A stretch of DNA of 64,000 nucleotides from Xenococcaceae cyanobacterium MO_167.B27. Lineage in GTDB: Bacteria; Cyanobacteriota; Cyanobacteriia; Cyanobacteriales; Xenococcaceae. The position numbers and the translations under genes were made by a program. The stretch's first letter is position 1. The number at the start of each line of letters is the position of its first letter. The notes under the pieces were generated by a model. It worked only from the letters and a program-made list of their open reading frames with translations. It was not told where the DNA came from and did not search any database. The stretch is taken from the NCBI GenBank assembly GCA_030065935.1, contig JASJCP010000003.1, positions 20,763-84,762 on the forward strand, read 5' to 3'. This document shows, one piece after another, positions 27,216 through 34,587 of the stretch.

Positions 27216-28196
27216 TTACAGCTTAAAAGTTTCAGAATACTTGATATCATCTAAAATTATTTCTACTTTAAAAGTTTCTTCTGGTTGTCCAGTAAATTTT
27301 AGTTGAATATAGTTATCTCGGCTTCTAGCTTGAGCTTGCATAAAAACTGTATTTGATGCTTCTAAAACTTTTAATTCCATTGCTTCAGGTAAATAGATAT
27401 CATTAGGATTAGGATGTAATTGTAGGGTAACTGCAATCTTGCCGTTTTCTTCCTCACTAATTTCTAGTAATAAGACCACATTGCGTGCGCCTAATTGGAC
27501 TCCCAGATCGATTAATTTAGCCATAATTACACTACCATCAGCAGTGGATGATTCTGGTGAATCTGAGTCTGGTAATTCAACATTTCTAAACCCAAAAGCA
27601 GGGCTTAATTGTTCTGGATTTAAAATACTTTCTACTGTTTCCCATCCTGTCTCAAAAATATTGTTAAACCATTGACCTAAATTAACTAGAGAGTTATCCC
27701 CAAAGGATTCTGGGAATTGATGTAAGCGATCAATTAACTCTTCTGGCGGTCTGAGATTAGCAAGTAATAATTCTTCTGTAGTAACTTCTGGTGTAAATCC
27801 TAAAATTGCAGCTACCTTCAACGAATCATCTATTTGGACTACTACATAGCCAATACGTAAATTCCATACTTCCAGAGGAATCTGACAGCTAGACGCAGAA
27901 GTTGTTTGAATCGGGCGACATTCTAATTTACCCACTCCTGGTATATCTAAATCTGCTACGTTGTTACATAGCTGCATAACGGGATTCCAACTGTCGCTGT
28001 GGGATAAATCTGTAGAGATACCCAACATACTTAAGTAGTTATTCACCACGGATACGGCTATGGTATTCAACAGAACTTGGTCTGATTTTTCCTTAGTAGG
28101 TTGTTGTGCAGCAAATTGACTTGCTATTTGACGGGTTTCCTGTGTAATCGGTAGAGGAATCGCAAAATTTTCTATTGCTGGAAATTGAGAAACCAT
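27216..28196 (-). CDS. DUF1822 family protein
   Basis: This 326-aa cyanobacterial protein has the DUF1822 opening FAIPLPITQETRQIASQFA, VLLNTIAVSVVNNYLSMLGI and the PLEVWNLRIGYVVVQIDDSLKVAAILGFTP core (seen as separate segments between residues 14 and 140). The C-terminal third is beta-rich (NVVLLLEISEEENGKIAVTLQLHP). No function is established for the family; its members commonly follow a sigma-70-like gene and precede CHAT or CHASE2 genes. It lies 82 bases after the sigma factor and is probably cotranscribed with it. Confidence 0.88.
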   Translation of the reverse strand: MVSQFPAIENFAIPLPITQETRQIASQFAAQQPTKEKSDQVLLNTIAVSVVNNYLSMLGISTDLSHSDSWNPVMQLCNNVADLDIPGVGKLECRPIQTTSASSCQIPLEVWNLRIGYVVVQIDDSLKVAAILGFTPEVTTEELLLANLRPPEELIDRLHQFPESFGDNSLVNLGQWFNNIFETGWETVESILNPEQLSPAFGFRNVELPDSDSPESSTADGSVIMAKLIDLGVQLGARNVVLLLEISEEENGKIAVTLQLHPNPNDIYLPEAMELKVLEASNTVFMQAQARSRDNYIQLKFTGQPEETFKVEIILDDIKYSETFKL

Positions 28197-28278
28197 AATT
28201 AAGTACCTAGATAAAATTGTCGATAAATTTTTCTGTAACCTGTATCCACCTTTATAATTTATTTTTTTGCAGCACTAC

Positions 28279-28914
28279 TTAGATATATCCTTGAGATTTA
28301 CTAAATTCTCGTAAGAGTGGCTTACATTTGCGCTGATAAAAACTACTGAGTGTCCCTGGTGCTACGCCATATTTTGCTGCTAACTTTTTCCAGGGGATTT
28401 CAGGAGGTAATCTGGTTAAAATTAAAGCTTGAGCCGTAATTTGAGGATGATTCTCTAAACAGATTCTACATAATTTATTTTGAGAGTCTGCCAAAACCCA
28501 CTTTTCAATCTCTTCTAGCAAGGGAGGAATATCAGGTTTAGCAGGTAAACTGTCTGTGGGATCGATAATTTTATTATTTTCATCAACCCGTATAGATGCT
28601 GTTTTCTGCTGCTGCTTTTTGGCTCTAATATAACTATCTTTAAGTCGCCACTTTAGATAATTGTTTAACCAAGTTACAACGCTAGCTTTATCAGGATCAT
28701 AAGCTTTGCCAGATTTTCCTTCACAGATATTCTGACAAAAATAAATCCAAGTTTCTTGCAAAGCATCCTCATAATAAGGAGTATTTTCTTGCCACAATTT
28801 GCTATTAACTAATCTAATGATTTTGGTCAAATTTTTCTGGCGTTGTTTGCTCCTAGGAGGATATCGACAAGCTTCTGTTACAAGCTGTGATAGATATTGT
28901 GATGATTTTGCCAT
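28279..28914 (-). CDS. Sigma-70-like transcription factor (cyanobacterial small family)
   Basis: This 211-aa protein has a region-2-like part (YYEDALQETWIYFCQNI, then VVTWLNNYLKWRLKDSYI, about residues 47-100) and a C-terminal helix-turn-helix like region 4 (PWKKLAAKYGVAPGTLSSFYQRK, split over about 173-196). Region 3 is absent, as in extracytoplasmic-function factors. It heads the DUF1822 and CHASE2-CHAT genes, so it probably directs their transcription or that of the secreted module, though no anti-sigma factor is recognisable. It diverges from the gene at 29074 across 159 bases. Confidence 0.8.
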   Translation of the reverse strand: MAKSSQYLSQLVTEACRYPPRSKQRQKNLTKIIRLVNSKLWQENTPYYEDALQETWIYFCQNICEGKSGKAYDPDKASVVTWLNNYLKWRLKDSYIRAKKQQQKTASIRVDENNKIIDPTDSLPAKPDIPPLLEEIEKWVLADSQNKLCRICLENHPQITAQALILTRLPPEIPWKKLAAKYGVAPGTLSSFYQRKCKPLLREFSKSQGYI

Positions 28915-29073
28915 CTGCTATTCAACTTTCTTTAGCAAGGAGTCTATTAATGCTGTTGATTATTTCATCGCCTTTTGTGGTTTATCGGTAACTTTATTAA
29001 GATTTCAGTCCTATAGCCAGTTATTACGCAATTTGTTACAAAAATAAATATACTTAAATCGCAATCAATACTC

Positions 29074-29625
29074 ATGAAAGATCGCAATACTTTTAATATT
29101 TCCCCAATTATCCGTATTACTCTCTTGTGTTTATATATCGCTTTAACTGTACCTCTCCCTTTTCTAGCAGAAGCAACATCAGCACCGATTCCTGCTAATT
29201 TATTGTGGATTGGTATTCTTCTAGGTGCGATCGCTGTATCTGCTGCACTGAGTCAAAAAGTAGTTCTGGATGAAACTAAGATACAAGTAACTTATCCTCG
29301 TTGGATACCTACTTTCTTGTTTAAAGGTTGGACCCTAAATTGGCAAGAAGTTTCTGCTTTGAAAATGCGTACCACTGGACAAGGTGGCTTGGTCTATTAT
29401 TTTATAACTCCCGAAAAAGACCGAGCTTATCTATTACCGATGCGGATTGCTGGGTTTGCTAAAATGGTCCAAATTGTAGAGGAAAAAACAGGTATTGATA
29501 CAACAGATGTTCGTCCTTTATCCCAACCTTGGATGTATTTAATTCTATTTGTTTTTACTATGTTTCTATGGTTGATTGATGGTTGGACAATTTGGACAGC
29601 AATTGGGATGAGGTATCAGGGATGA
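29074..29625 (+). CDS. Conserved cyanobacterial membrane protein
   Basis: This 183-aa protein has N-terminal hydrophobic helices (about 13-32 and 42-60), a cytosolic beta-rich middle (VVLDETKIQVTYPRWIPTF ... NWQEVSALKMRTTGQGGLVYY) reminiscent of a bacterial PH-like domain, and a C-terminal helix (PWMYLILFVFTMFLWLIDG). The function is unknown to me. It stands alone, divergent from the sigma-like gene. A 40-base sequence straddling its stop is repeated in inverted form after the next gene. Confidence 0.75.
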   Translation: MKDRNTFNISPIIRITLLCLYIALTVPLPFLAEATSAPIPANLLWIGILLGAIAVSAALSQKVVLDETKIQVTYPRWIPTFLFKGWTLNWQEVSALKMRTTGQGGLVYYFITPEKDRAYLLPMRIAGFAKMVQIVEEKTGIDTTDVRPLSQPWMYLILFVFTMFLWLIDGWTIWTAIGMRYQG

Positions 29626-30661
29626 GGGATGATGAAGTAATAAGTAATAAGTAATAACAATCAATCCCCATTTCCCCTGCCCCCTCACCCCCTAGGAGGA
29701 GACTTAATATATCTAGGTATTGAACCTAAAATAAATCCGCTTTGTTGTGAAGTCTCCTTCGGTGCCCCTGACCCCACACCCCAATTCCCATTCCCAGTGA
29801 CACAATATGTTAGTTGTCACTAAAAGGTGTAGAATTGTAAAGATATGTAACGTAACTTACACCATCTTTACATTCCTATTGTCGATGAGCTTTTTTAACC
29901 TGTCTGAACCCATATTTCGTAACAAACAAGACGCTTTAGACTTCCAAGATCGTCAAGGGTTACTACAATTCAAAATCACTATCAAAGATAAAACTTTATT
30001 TTCAGTATTTTACACAAGAATCGACCAAGTTTTTGTGATTTGGAGCTTGATTTCAGCAGTTATCTTTTTTACAGCACAATTTGCTCCTATTGACTGGATT
30101 ACTCAAGCAATTTTTTGGTCAATACTTACGGTAATCGGGACAGTAGGGATGAGCTTACTAACCTACTTTTGGGTCAGAGTTGAAAGGTTGCGTTGGGTAC
30201 TATACACCTGGGTGATTTTGATGTTGGGGGGTGTTATAGTCACTGACTTGGGAATTTTTTGGGGTTTAGGGAAAGTCTTAATGCACTTGTGTGATATGTG
30301 GTTGATTCTAAGTGCAGTGGGCTATATGGCTACTGCTATTGGATTGCGATCGCGTGCTTTTGTGGTATCTGGACTATTTCATCTGTTGGGAATTGTCATT
30401 CTACCCTACTTTATGGGTTGGCAGTTTGTGATCACTGGTTTGATTATGACCCTCAATTTGTTAGTTTTTGCCGAAACTCAATGGGATATGCGCCCTCCTA
30501 CTGATAACTACGATTTACTTACAGAAGAGCAAAAAATCTTTAACCAAGAACAGTTTTTACTGCGTCAAATCAATTATCAATAATCGATATGTGAGGGACT
30601 CCGAGTGAGGAAACTGGGAGAAAGTAATACTTATTACTTATTACTTCATCCCTTCATCCCT
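29618..30661. repeat. Pair of inverted ~40-bp repeats flanking a membrane-protein gene
   Basis: AGGGATGAGGGATGATGAAG followed by TAATAAGTAATAAGT (29618-29657) reappears on the opposite strand at 30622-30661 with small indels. The two copies bracket the gene at 29885-30583. Only the two ends are repeats; the span gives the bracketed interval. Confidence 0.75.
29885..30583 (+). CDS. Conserved cyanobacterial multi-pass membrane protein
   Basis: This 232-aa protein from the ATG at 29885 (MSFFNLSEPIFRNKQDALDF); an upstream in-frame start at 29807 would add 26 residues that look non-coding. It has about six hydrophobic helices between residues 50 and 205 and a hydrophilic tail (DLLTEEQKIFNQEQFLLRQ). 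I know of no function. It is bracketed by inverted short repeats, and the preceding 180 bases are C-rich spacer without a feature. Confidence 0.75.
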   Translation: MSFFNLSEPIFRNKQDALDFQDRQGLLQFKITIKDKTLFSVFYTRIDQVFVIWSLISAVIFFTAQFAPIDWITQAIFWSILTVIGTVGMSLLTYFWVRVERLRWVLYTWVILMLGGVIVTDLGIFWGLGKVLMHLCDMWLILSAVGYMATAIGLRSRAFVVSGLFHLLGIVILPYFMGWQFVITGLIMTLNLLVFAETQWDMRPPTDNYDLLTEEQKIFNQEQFLLRQINYQ

Positions 30662-30924
30662 ATCTCTAACCACCATGTTGAGTGTTGAGTGTTGAGTGTT
30701 GACCCTTGTGAGCGTGGGTTCAAGCCCCGTCCGTGATAAGCTGTTACGCATAAAAATTTGTCTGTTGAGATTGACAGGGGGACGGGTCAAGGGTTTGATG
30801 GGAAAGTTATCTAATTCAAAAATATACAATTTAAATGCGTCTTAGCTTAGACGACCTGAAAACTTCACAAATTAGATACAGAATCTTTAATTAGTATAGC
30901 TTTCAGCCATTGTAAAATAGTTGT
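30584..30924. other. Repeat-rich spacer before the tnpB element
   Basis: Contains heptamer repeats TGTTGAG (30676-30703, about four copies) and one arm of the inverted repeat ending at 30661. A T-arm-like stretch GTGGGTTCAAGCCCCGT (30714-30730) could be a tRNA 3' fragment. The left end of the IS605-type element starts near 30835. No complete RNA gene is present. Confidence 0.5.
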
Positions 30925-32145
30925 ATGAAAGCTAGATACAACTACCGCATTTATCCCAAACCTTCTCAAATCGAACCCTTAGCCAAAGCTTTTGGGTGCG
31001 CCAGGGTCGTGTGGAACGATGCTTTATGGTTGTATCAAAAAGCTAATAAACAAGGGCTGCCAATGCCTTTTGATGTAGATAAACAAGTTATTACTCAAGC
31101 CAAAAAAACACCACATAGAGCTTGGTTATCTGAAGTATCCAATATTGTTTTGCAGCAATCTTTTAGAGATTTACAAACCGCTTGGAAGAATTATTTTTCT
31201 AGTTTAAAAGGGAAAAGAAAAGGGAAAAGAGTAGGTAAACCAAAGTTTAAGAAAAAGCAGTCAAGGCAAGCAATTAGATTCAGAAAAGGTGGTTTTAAAG
31301 TTCATTCTGAATCGGTAAAATTAGCAAAAATCGGTCATGTACCAATGATAGTATCTCGACCTCTCCCTAGTGAGCCGTCTAGTGTAACCATCATTAAAGA
31401 TTGTGCTGGTAGATATTTTGCTTCTTTTGTCGTTGAGATACCTCAACCAATTCCACCCCCCTCAGTCCCCCCTAATAGGGGGGATGCCGAAGGCAGGGGG
31501 GTCGGTATTGATTTGGGTTTAACCCATTTCTGCATTTTAAGTTCCAAGGAAAAAGTAGAAAATCCTCGACTGCACAAGAAAATGCTGAAACGCATTAAAA
31601 AAGCGTCGAGGAAATTAGCAAAGGCTAAAAGAGATTCCAAACGTAGAGAAAGAAGAAAACGAAGGTTGGCTAAACTTCATGCCAAAATCAAAGATCAAAG
31701 AACGGATTTTCTTCACAAGTTAACTACAAGGCTGGTGCGTAAAAACCAAACCCTAGCGGTAGAAGACTTGAATGTAGCGGGATTGGTTAAAAATCGTAAA
31801 CTATCAAGAGCAATTAGTGATGCTGGCTGGTCAAAATTCAAGACTATGCTAGCTGCTAAATGTGATAAATATAGTCGAGATTTAATCATTGTGGATAGGT
31901 GGTATCCTTCCTCTCAAATTTGCTCTTGCTGTGGCAAATCGGGAGGTAGAAAAGAGTTAAATGTTCGTGAATGGGAATGTTTGTACTGCAATACTTTCCA
32001 CGATAGAGACGTTAACGCAGCTATCAACCTACTTAAATATAAAGACGCTGGTGGGCAATCAGAGTCTCAAAACGGACGCGGGAGCAAGTGTAAGACTACA
32101 GTAGTAGCAGTTTGCAATGAACCGTCAACCACCTATGAGCAATAA
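30925..32145 (+). CDS. tnpB: TnpB RNA-guided nuclease
   Basis: At 406 aa it has an N-terminal helix-turn-helix-like and WED region (MKARYNYRIYPKPSQIEPLA...), then RuvC-I GIDLGLTHF (D196), a basic helical stretch (about 218-255), RuvC-II LAVEDLNVAGL (E280), a zinc ribbon (C333/C336 and C352/C355) and RuvC-III HDRDVNAAINLL (D362). All catalytic residues are present. Relatives cut DNA next to a transposon-associated motif using a guide RNA from the element's right end. Residues about 177-191 (PPPSVPPNRGDAEGR) are an extra linker encoded by a C-run/G-run palindrome that inserted in frame just before RuvC-I. Whether nuclease folding tolerates it is unknown. Confidence 0.93.
   Translation: MKARYNYRIYPKPSQIEPLAKAFGCARVVWNDALWLYQKANKQGLPMPFDVDKQVITQAKKTPHRAWLSEVSNIVLQQSFRDLQTAWKNYFSSLKGKRKGKRVGKPKFKKKQSRQAIRFRKGGFKVHSESVKLAKIGHVPMIVSRPLPSEPSSVTIIKDCAGRYFASFVVEIPQPIPPPSVPPNRGDAEGRGVGIDLGLTHFCILSSKEKVENPRLHKKMLKRIKKASRKLAKAKRDSKRRERRKRRLAKLHAKIKDQRTDFLHKLTTRLVRKNQTLAVEDLNVAGLVKNRKLSRAISDAGWSKFKTMLAAKCDKYSRDLIIVDRWYPSSQICSCCGKSGGRKELNVREWECLYCNTFHDRDVNAAINLLKYKDAGGQSESQNGRGSKCKTTVVAVCNEPSTTYEQ
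31456..31501. repeat. Dispersed palindrome inserted in frame inside tnpB
   Basis: CCCCCCTA (31467-31474) and TAGGGGGG (31476-31483) form a perfect inner arm, flanked by outer CCCCCC (31456-31461) and GGGGGG (31496-31501). It belongs to the same family as 23797-23842 and 52750-52915. Confidence 0.85.
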
Positions 32146-32210
32146 GGTTTGTTCTAGGAATCTCGCTCCTTCAGGTGCGAGAGGAAGTCAATTTGGGATA
32201 ACACTTCTGA
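32040..32210 (+). ncRNA. Candidate TnpB reRNA (right-end guide RNA)
   Basis: Known TnpB guide RNAs span the 3' end of tnpB and the element's right end, with the guide formed by flanking DNA. Here that is the tnpB tail, the 32161-32182 hairpin and then TTTGGGATAACAC, which is glycosyltransferase coding DNA. Position only; no transcript evidence. Confidence 0.4.
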
Positions 32211-33311
32211 GTAAAGTTGTTCGAGACGAGTAATATTTTGGCTTAGGGTATAACGTTGCAAAACTCTTTGTCTAGCTTTTTGACCCAACAAAGTCGTCAT
32301 TTCTGGTTGATCGCGAAATAGGGGTAATAAGGTTTTGAGTTGGGTAGTAACCCCAAAAGTATCCAATACTACTCCTGCACCACCTTCTAAAACTTCGCCA
32401 TCAGCACCAGCATCCGTAGCAATACAAGCCACACTACAAGCCATAGCTTCTAATAGAGAAATAGATAAACCTTCTACCAAAGAAGGAAGAATAAAAACAT
32501 CTGCTGCTCTGAGAATATCAATACGTCGCTCTTCTTCGGCGACAAAACCGAACCAAATAATGTTATGTTCCTTGCCATAATAAGGCTGTAAAGAACTTCT
32601 CAGATGCCCATCACCGACAATTAACAATTTACTATCATCTCCCATCGCCGAGTGTTTCCAAGCCCTCAACAAAGCTTCTACATTTTTTTCTGTAGCAATA
32701 CGCCCTTGATATACAAAGAGTTTCTTCGCTCGTAGCTGATATTTCAGATTGGAATAACCAGGAGCATATTTCTGTTCATCAACACCATTAGGAATAATCG
32801 CAATTTTGCTACTACTAACCCCTAACTTCACCAGTAAATCTCTTTGTATTTCGCTAAACACAATGGTGCGGTCATAATGAGCTAAAAAAGGGGCGTAAAG
32901 TTGATAAGTTAAATACTGAGTGCTGGATTTAAGATTGCGAATTTTGCTATCAAAGGGGGGATGAAAAGTCGCAACTAAAGGTAAATTAAGTTCTTGACAA
33001 ATTTCTGGTAAGAGAAAATCTAAGGGTGATAGAGTTAGCGACGCATGAACTAGATCGGGTTTTAATTCTCGCAGCGATCGCATTAATACTTTACTAGCTT
33101 TGAGGGCGGGAATCGTATAAACCTGAGACTTATAGATAAATGGTAATGCCACTTCTGGACAATCTTTACCATTTTGATGCTTGGTTTCTGTCTGTGCAAA
33201 ATGAAGAAAACTAACTTGATGTCTTCTCTCTAATAACGCATTAGTAATTTCCCGACCATAGGTAACGTTTCCACAAAAGGGTGATTTTTTTCCCAACCAA
33301 GCAATGTGCAT
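32154..33311 (-). CDS. Family 4 glycosyltransferase, C-terminus rewritten by IS end
   Basis: This 385-aa GT-B enzyme has N-terminal MHIAWLGKKSPFCGNVTYGR and the acceptor domain, then the GT4 nucleotide-sugar domain with KLFVYQGRIATEKNVEALL, LLIVGDGHL and the ExxxxxE signature in PSLVEGLSISLLEAMA. It transfers a sugar from a nucleotide donor, probably to a lipid or surface glycan; substrate unknown. The last ten or so residues (DFLSHLKERDS) and the stop codon are encoded by the right-end hairpin of the neighbouring tnpB element, so the native C-terminus has been replaced. The catalytic region is intact and the protein is probably functional. Confidence 0.88.
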   Translation of the reverse strand: MHIAWLGKKSPFCGNVTYGREITNALLERRHQVSFLHFAQTETKHQNGKDCPEVALPFIYKSQVYTIPALKASKVLMRSLRELKPDLVHASLTLSPLDFLLPEICQELNLPLVATFHPPFDSKIRNLKSSTQYLTYQLYAPFLAHYDRTIVFSEIQRDLLVKLGVSSSKIAIIPNGVDEQKYAPGYSNLKYQLRAKKLFVYQGRIATEKNVEALLRAWKHSAMGDDSKLLIVGDGHLRSSLQPYYGKEHNIIWFGFVAEEERRIDILRAADVFILPSLVEGLSISLLEAMACSVACIATDAGADGEVLEGGAGVVLDTFGVTTQLKTLLPLFRDQPEMTTLLGQKARQRVLQRYTLSQNITRLEQLYSEVLSQIDFLSHLKERDS

Positions 33312-33411
33312 CCAGATTAATTAATGACAACTGATATATTTTTTTGTCAACTTTAGTTAATTTACCAGATGTATTGCCCTTAAGTATCTAAAATCCTAAG
33401 TTTAATATTAT

Positions 33412-33981
33412 TTATATGGTTTTCAATTGGGGTAATAGCTGCTCAAAAGCTAATCCTCGATGACTCACCTTCCCTTTCCTCTGTCGAGTCATTTCCGCAA
33501 AAGTTTGTTGCCATTGGGGAACATAAAAAATTGGATCGTAACCAAACCCTCCTTGACCACGAGGCGATTTTAAAATTTCCCCTCGACAAATACCTTCTGT
33601 TTCTAGAGCAATTGAACCATCAGGAGCAGCTATGGCGATCGCACATATAAATTGAGCTTTGCGATTAGAATTGTCTCCTAACTCTTTTAATAAGCGAGCG
33701 ATCCTTTCTGTATCAGTTGCACCATAACGAGCAGAATATATACCAGGCGCACCATTTAGAGCCTCTACTGCTAGTCCCGAATCATCAGCGATCGCCCATT
33801 CTCCCATGGCTTGAGCGGTTTGGGAAGCTTTTAAACAGGCATTTTCCCTAAAAGTAGTACCTGTTTCTTGTATATCTAATTCCTGTGGTTTCAAAGTTAA
33901 GATCCAATTCTTACCAGTAAGATACTCCTCCATCTCTTGGAGCTTTCCTGGATTACCTGTTGCTACAACTAATTTTCTCAT
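33412..33981 (-). CDS. rdgB: RdgB/HAM1 non-canonical purine NTP pyrophosphatase
   Basis: This 189-aa enzyme hydrolyses dITP, ITP and XTP to monophosphates, keeping deaminated purines out of DNA and RNA. Visible are the N-terminal VVATGNPGKLQEM (substrate and metal site), TFRENACLKA, the catalytic AIADDSGLAVEALNGAPGIYSARY (seen as residues 64-87) and the C-terminal GFGYDPIFYVP with SHRGLAF. Length and motifs are standard. Its ATG overlaps the TGA of fur (ATGA), so translation is probably coupled to the regulator. Confidence 0.95.
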   Translation of the reverse strand: MRKLVVATGNPGKLQEMEEYLTGKNWILTLKPQELDIQETGTTFRENACLKASQTAQAMGEWAIADDSGLAVEALNGAPGIYSARYGATDTERIARLLKELGDNSNRKAQFICAIAIAAPDGSIALETEGICRGEILKSPRGQGGFGYDPIFYVPQWQQTFAEMTRQRKGKVSHRGLAFEQLLPQLKTI

Positions 33982-34481
33982 GAACTTTCAGAAATTACAC
34001 GACTGCAACACCAGTCACTAGGTAAAGCGGAGGGCCATCCCATTCTTAAGGCTTCAGGACAAATAGTCATCACGGTTAACTGACAATCTATCAATTGGAA
34101 TCCTTCTTTTTGGCACTGTTTTAAACTATGTTTCAAAATAGAATCATCTTTAAATTCAATGGTTTTGTTGCATTGAATACAAACAATGTGATGATGGTGA
34201 TGGGGATAGGGTTGATTGAGTTCGTAATGCTTATGTCCTTCCGCTAATTCTAATTCTCGTAAGATGCCCATGCGAGTCATCAACTTGACACTACGGTAAA
34301 TCGTAGAAAGACTGATCCCTTCCTCTCTTTGTTCTAGAAGGCTATGCAATTCTTCTGCGCTTAGATGATCCCCTTTGGGAAGGTTTTGGAAAACATGAAG
34401 AATCTTCTCCCTTTGTGGTGTCATCCGCCAACCTTTTGAATTTAGCTCCGCCTTTAACGACTCTGAGGTGTAATGAGGCAT
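33978..34481 (-). CDS. fur: Fur-family iron regulator (FurA type)
   Basis: This 167-aa protein from the ATG at 34481 (MPHYTSESLKAELNSKGWRM). A winged-helix domain (TPQREKILHVFQ, ISLSTIYRSVKLMTRMGIL) is followed by GHKHYELNQPYPHHHHHIVC, the metal-binding hinge, and one CxxC (CIQC). These match cyanobacterial FurA rather than Zur or PerR. The usual second C-terminal CxxC is replaced by CPEALRMGWPSALPSDWCC and a short tail. It represses iron-uptake genes when loaded with iron. The stop overlaps the start of rdgB by four bases. Confidence 0.87.
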   Translation of the reverse strand: MPHYTSESLKAELNSKGWRMTPQREKILHVFQNLPKGDHLSAEELHSLLEQREEGISLSTIYRSVKLMTRMGILRELELAEGHKHYELNQPYPHHHHHIVCIQCNKTIEFKDDSILKHSLKQCQKEGFQLIDCQLTVMTICPEALRMGWPSALPSDWCCSRVISESS

Positions 34482-34587
34482 AGGATATAATCTCAATTAA
34501 TTCTCTCTATTGACAATGATATCTTATTATTAATAAGTTAGGTTAGTAAACTTTTAAGATTTATCAACAAATATTTAGATTAAACTG

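Larger units (their letters stand above)
30835..32191 (+). mobile_element. IS200/IS605-type element carrying only tnpB
   Basis: The left end has a subterminal hairpin CGTCT (30838-30842) with AGACG (30849-30853). The right end has the hairpin TCTCGC (32161-32166) with GCGAGA (32177-32182), followed by GGAAGTCAA, resembling known cyanobacterial IS605 right ends. There is no tnpA, so movement would need a transposase in trans. The exact cleavage points are estimates. Confidence 0.7.

Noticed and set aside
30641..30829. 62-aa minus-strand ORF
   Set aside because: It reads through heptamer repeats and the tRNA-like fragment; composition is not protein-like.
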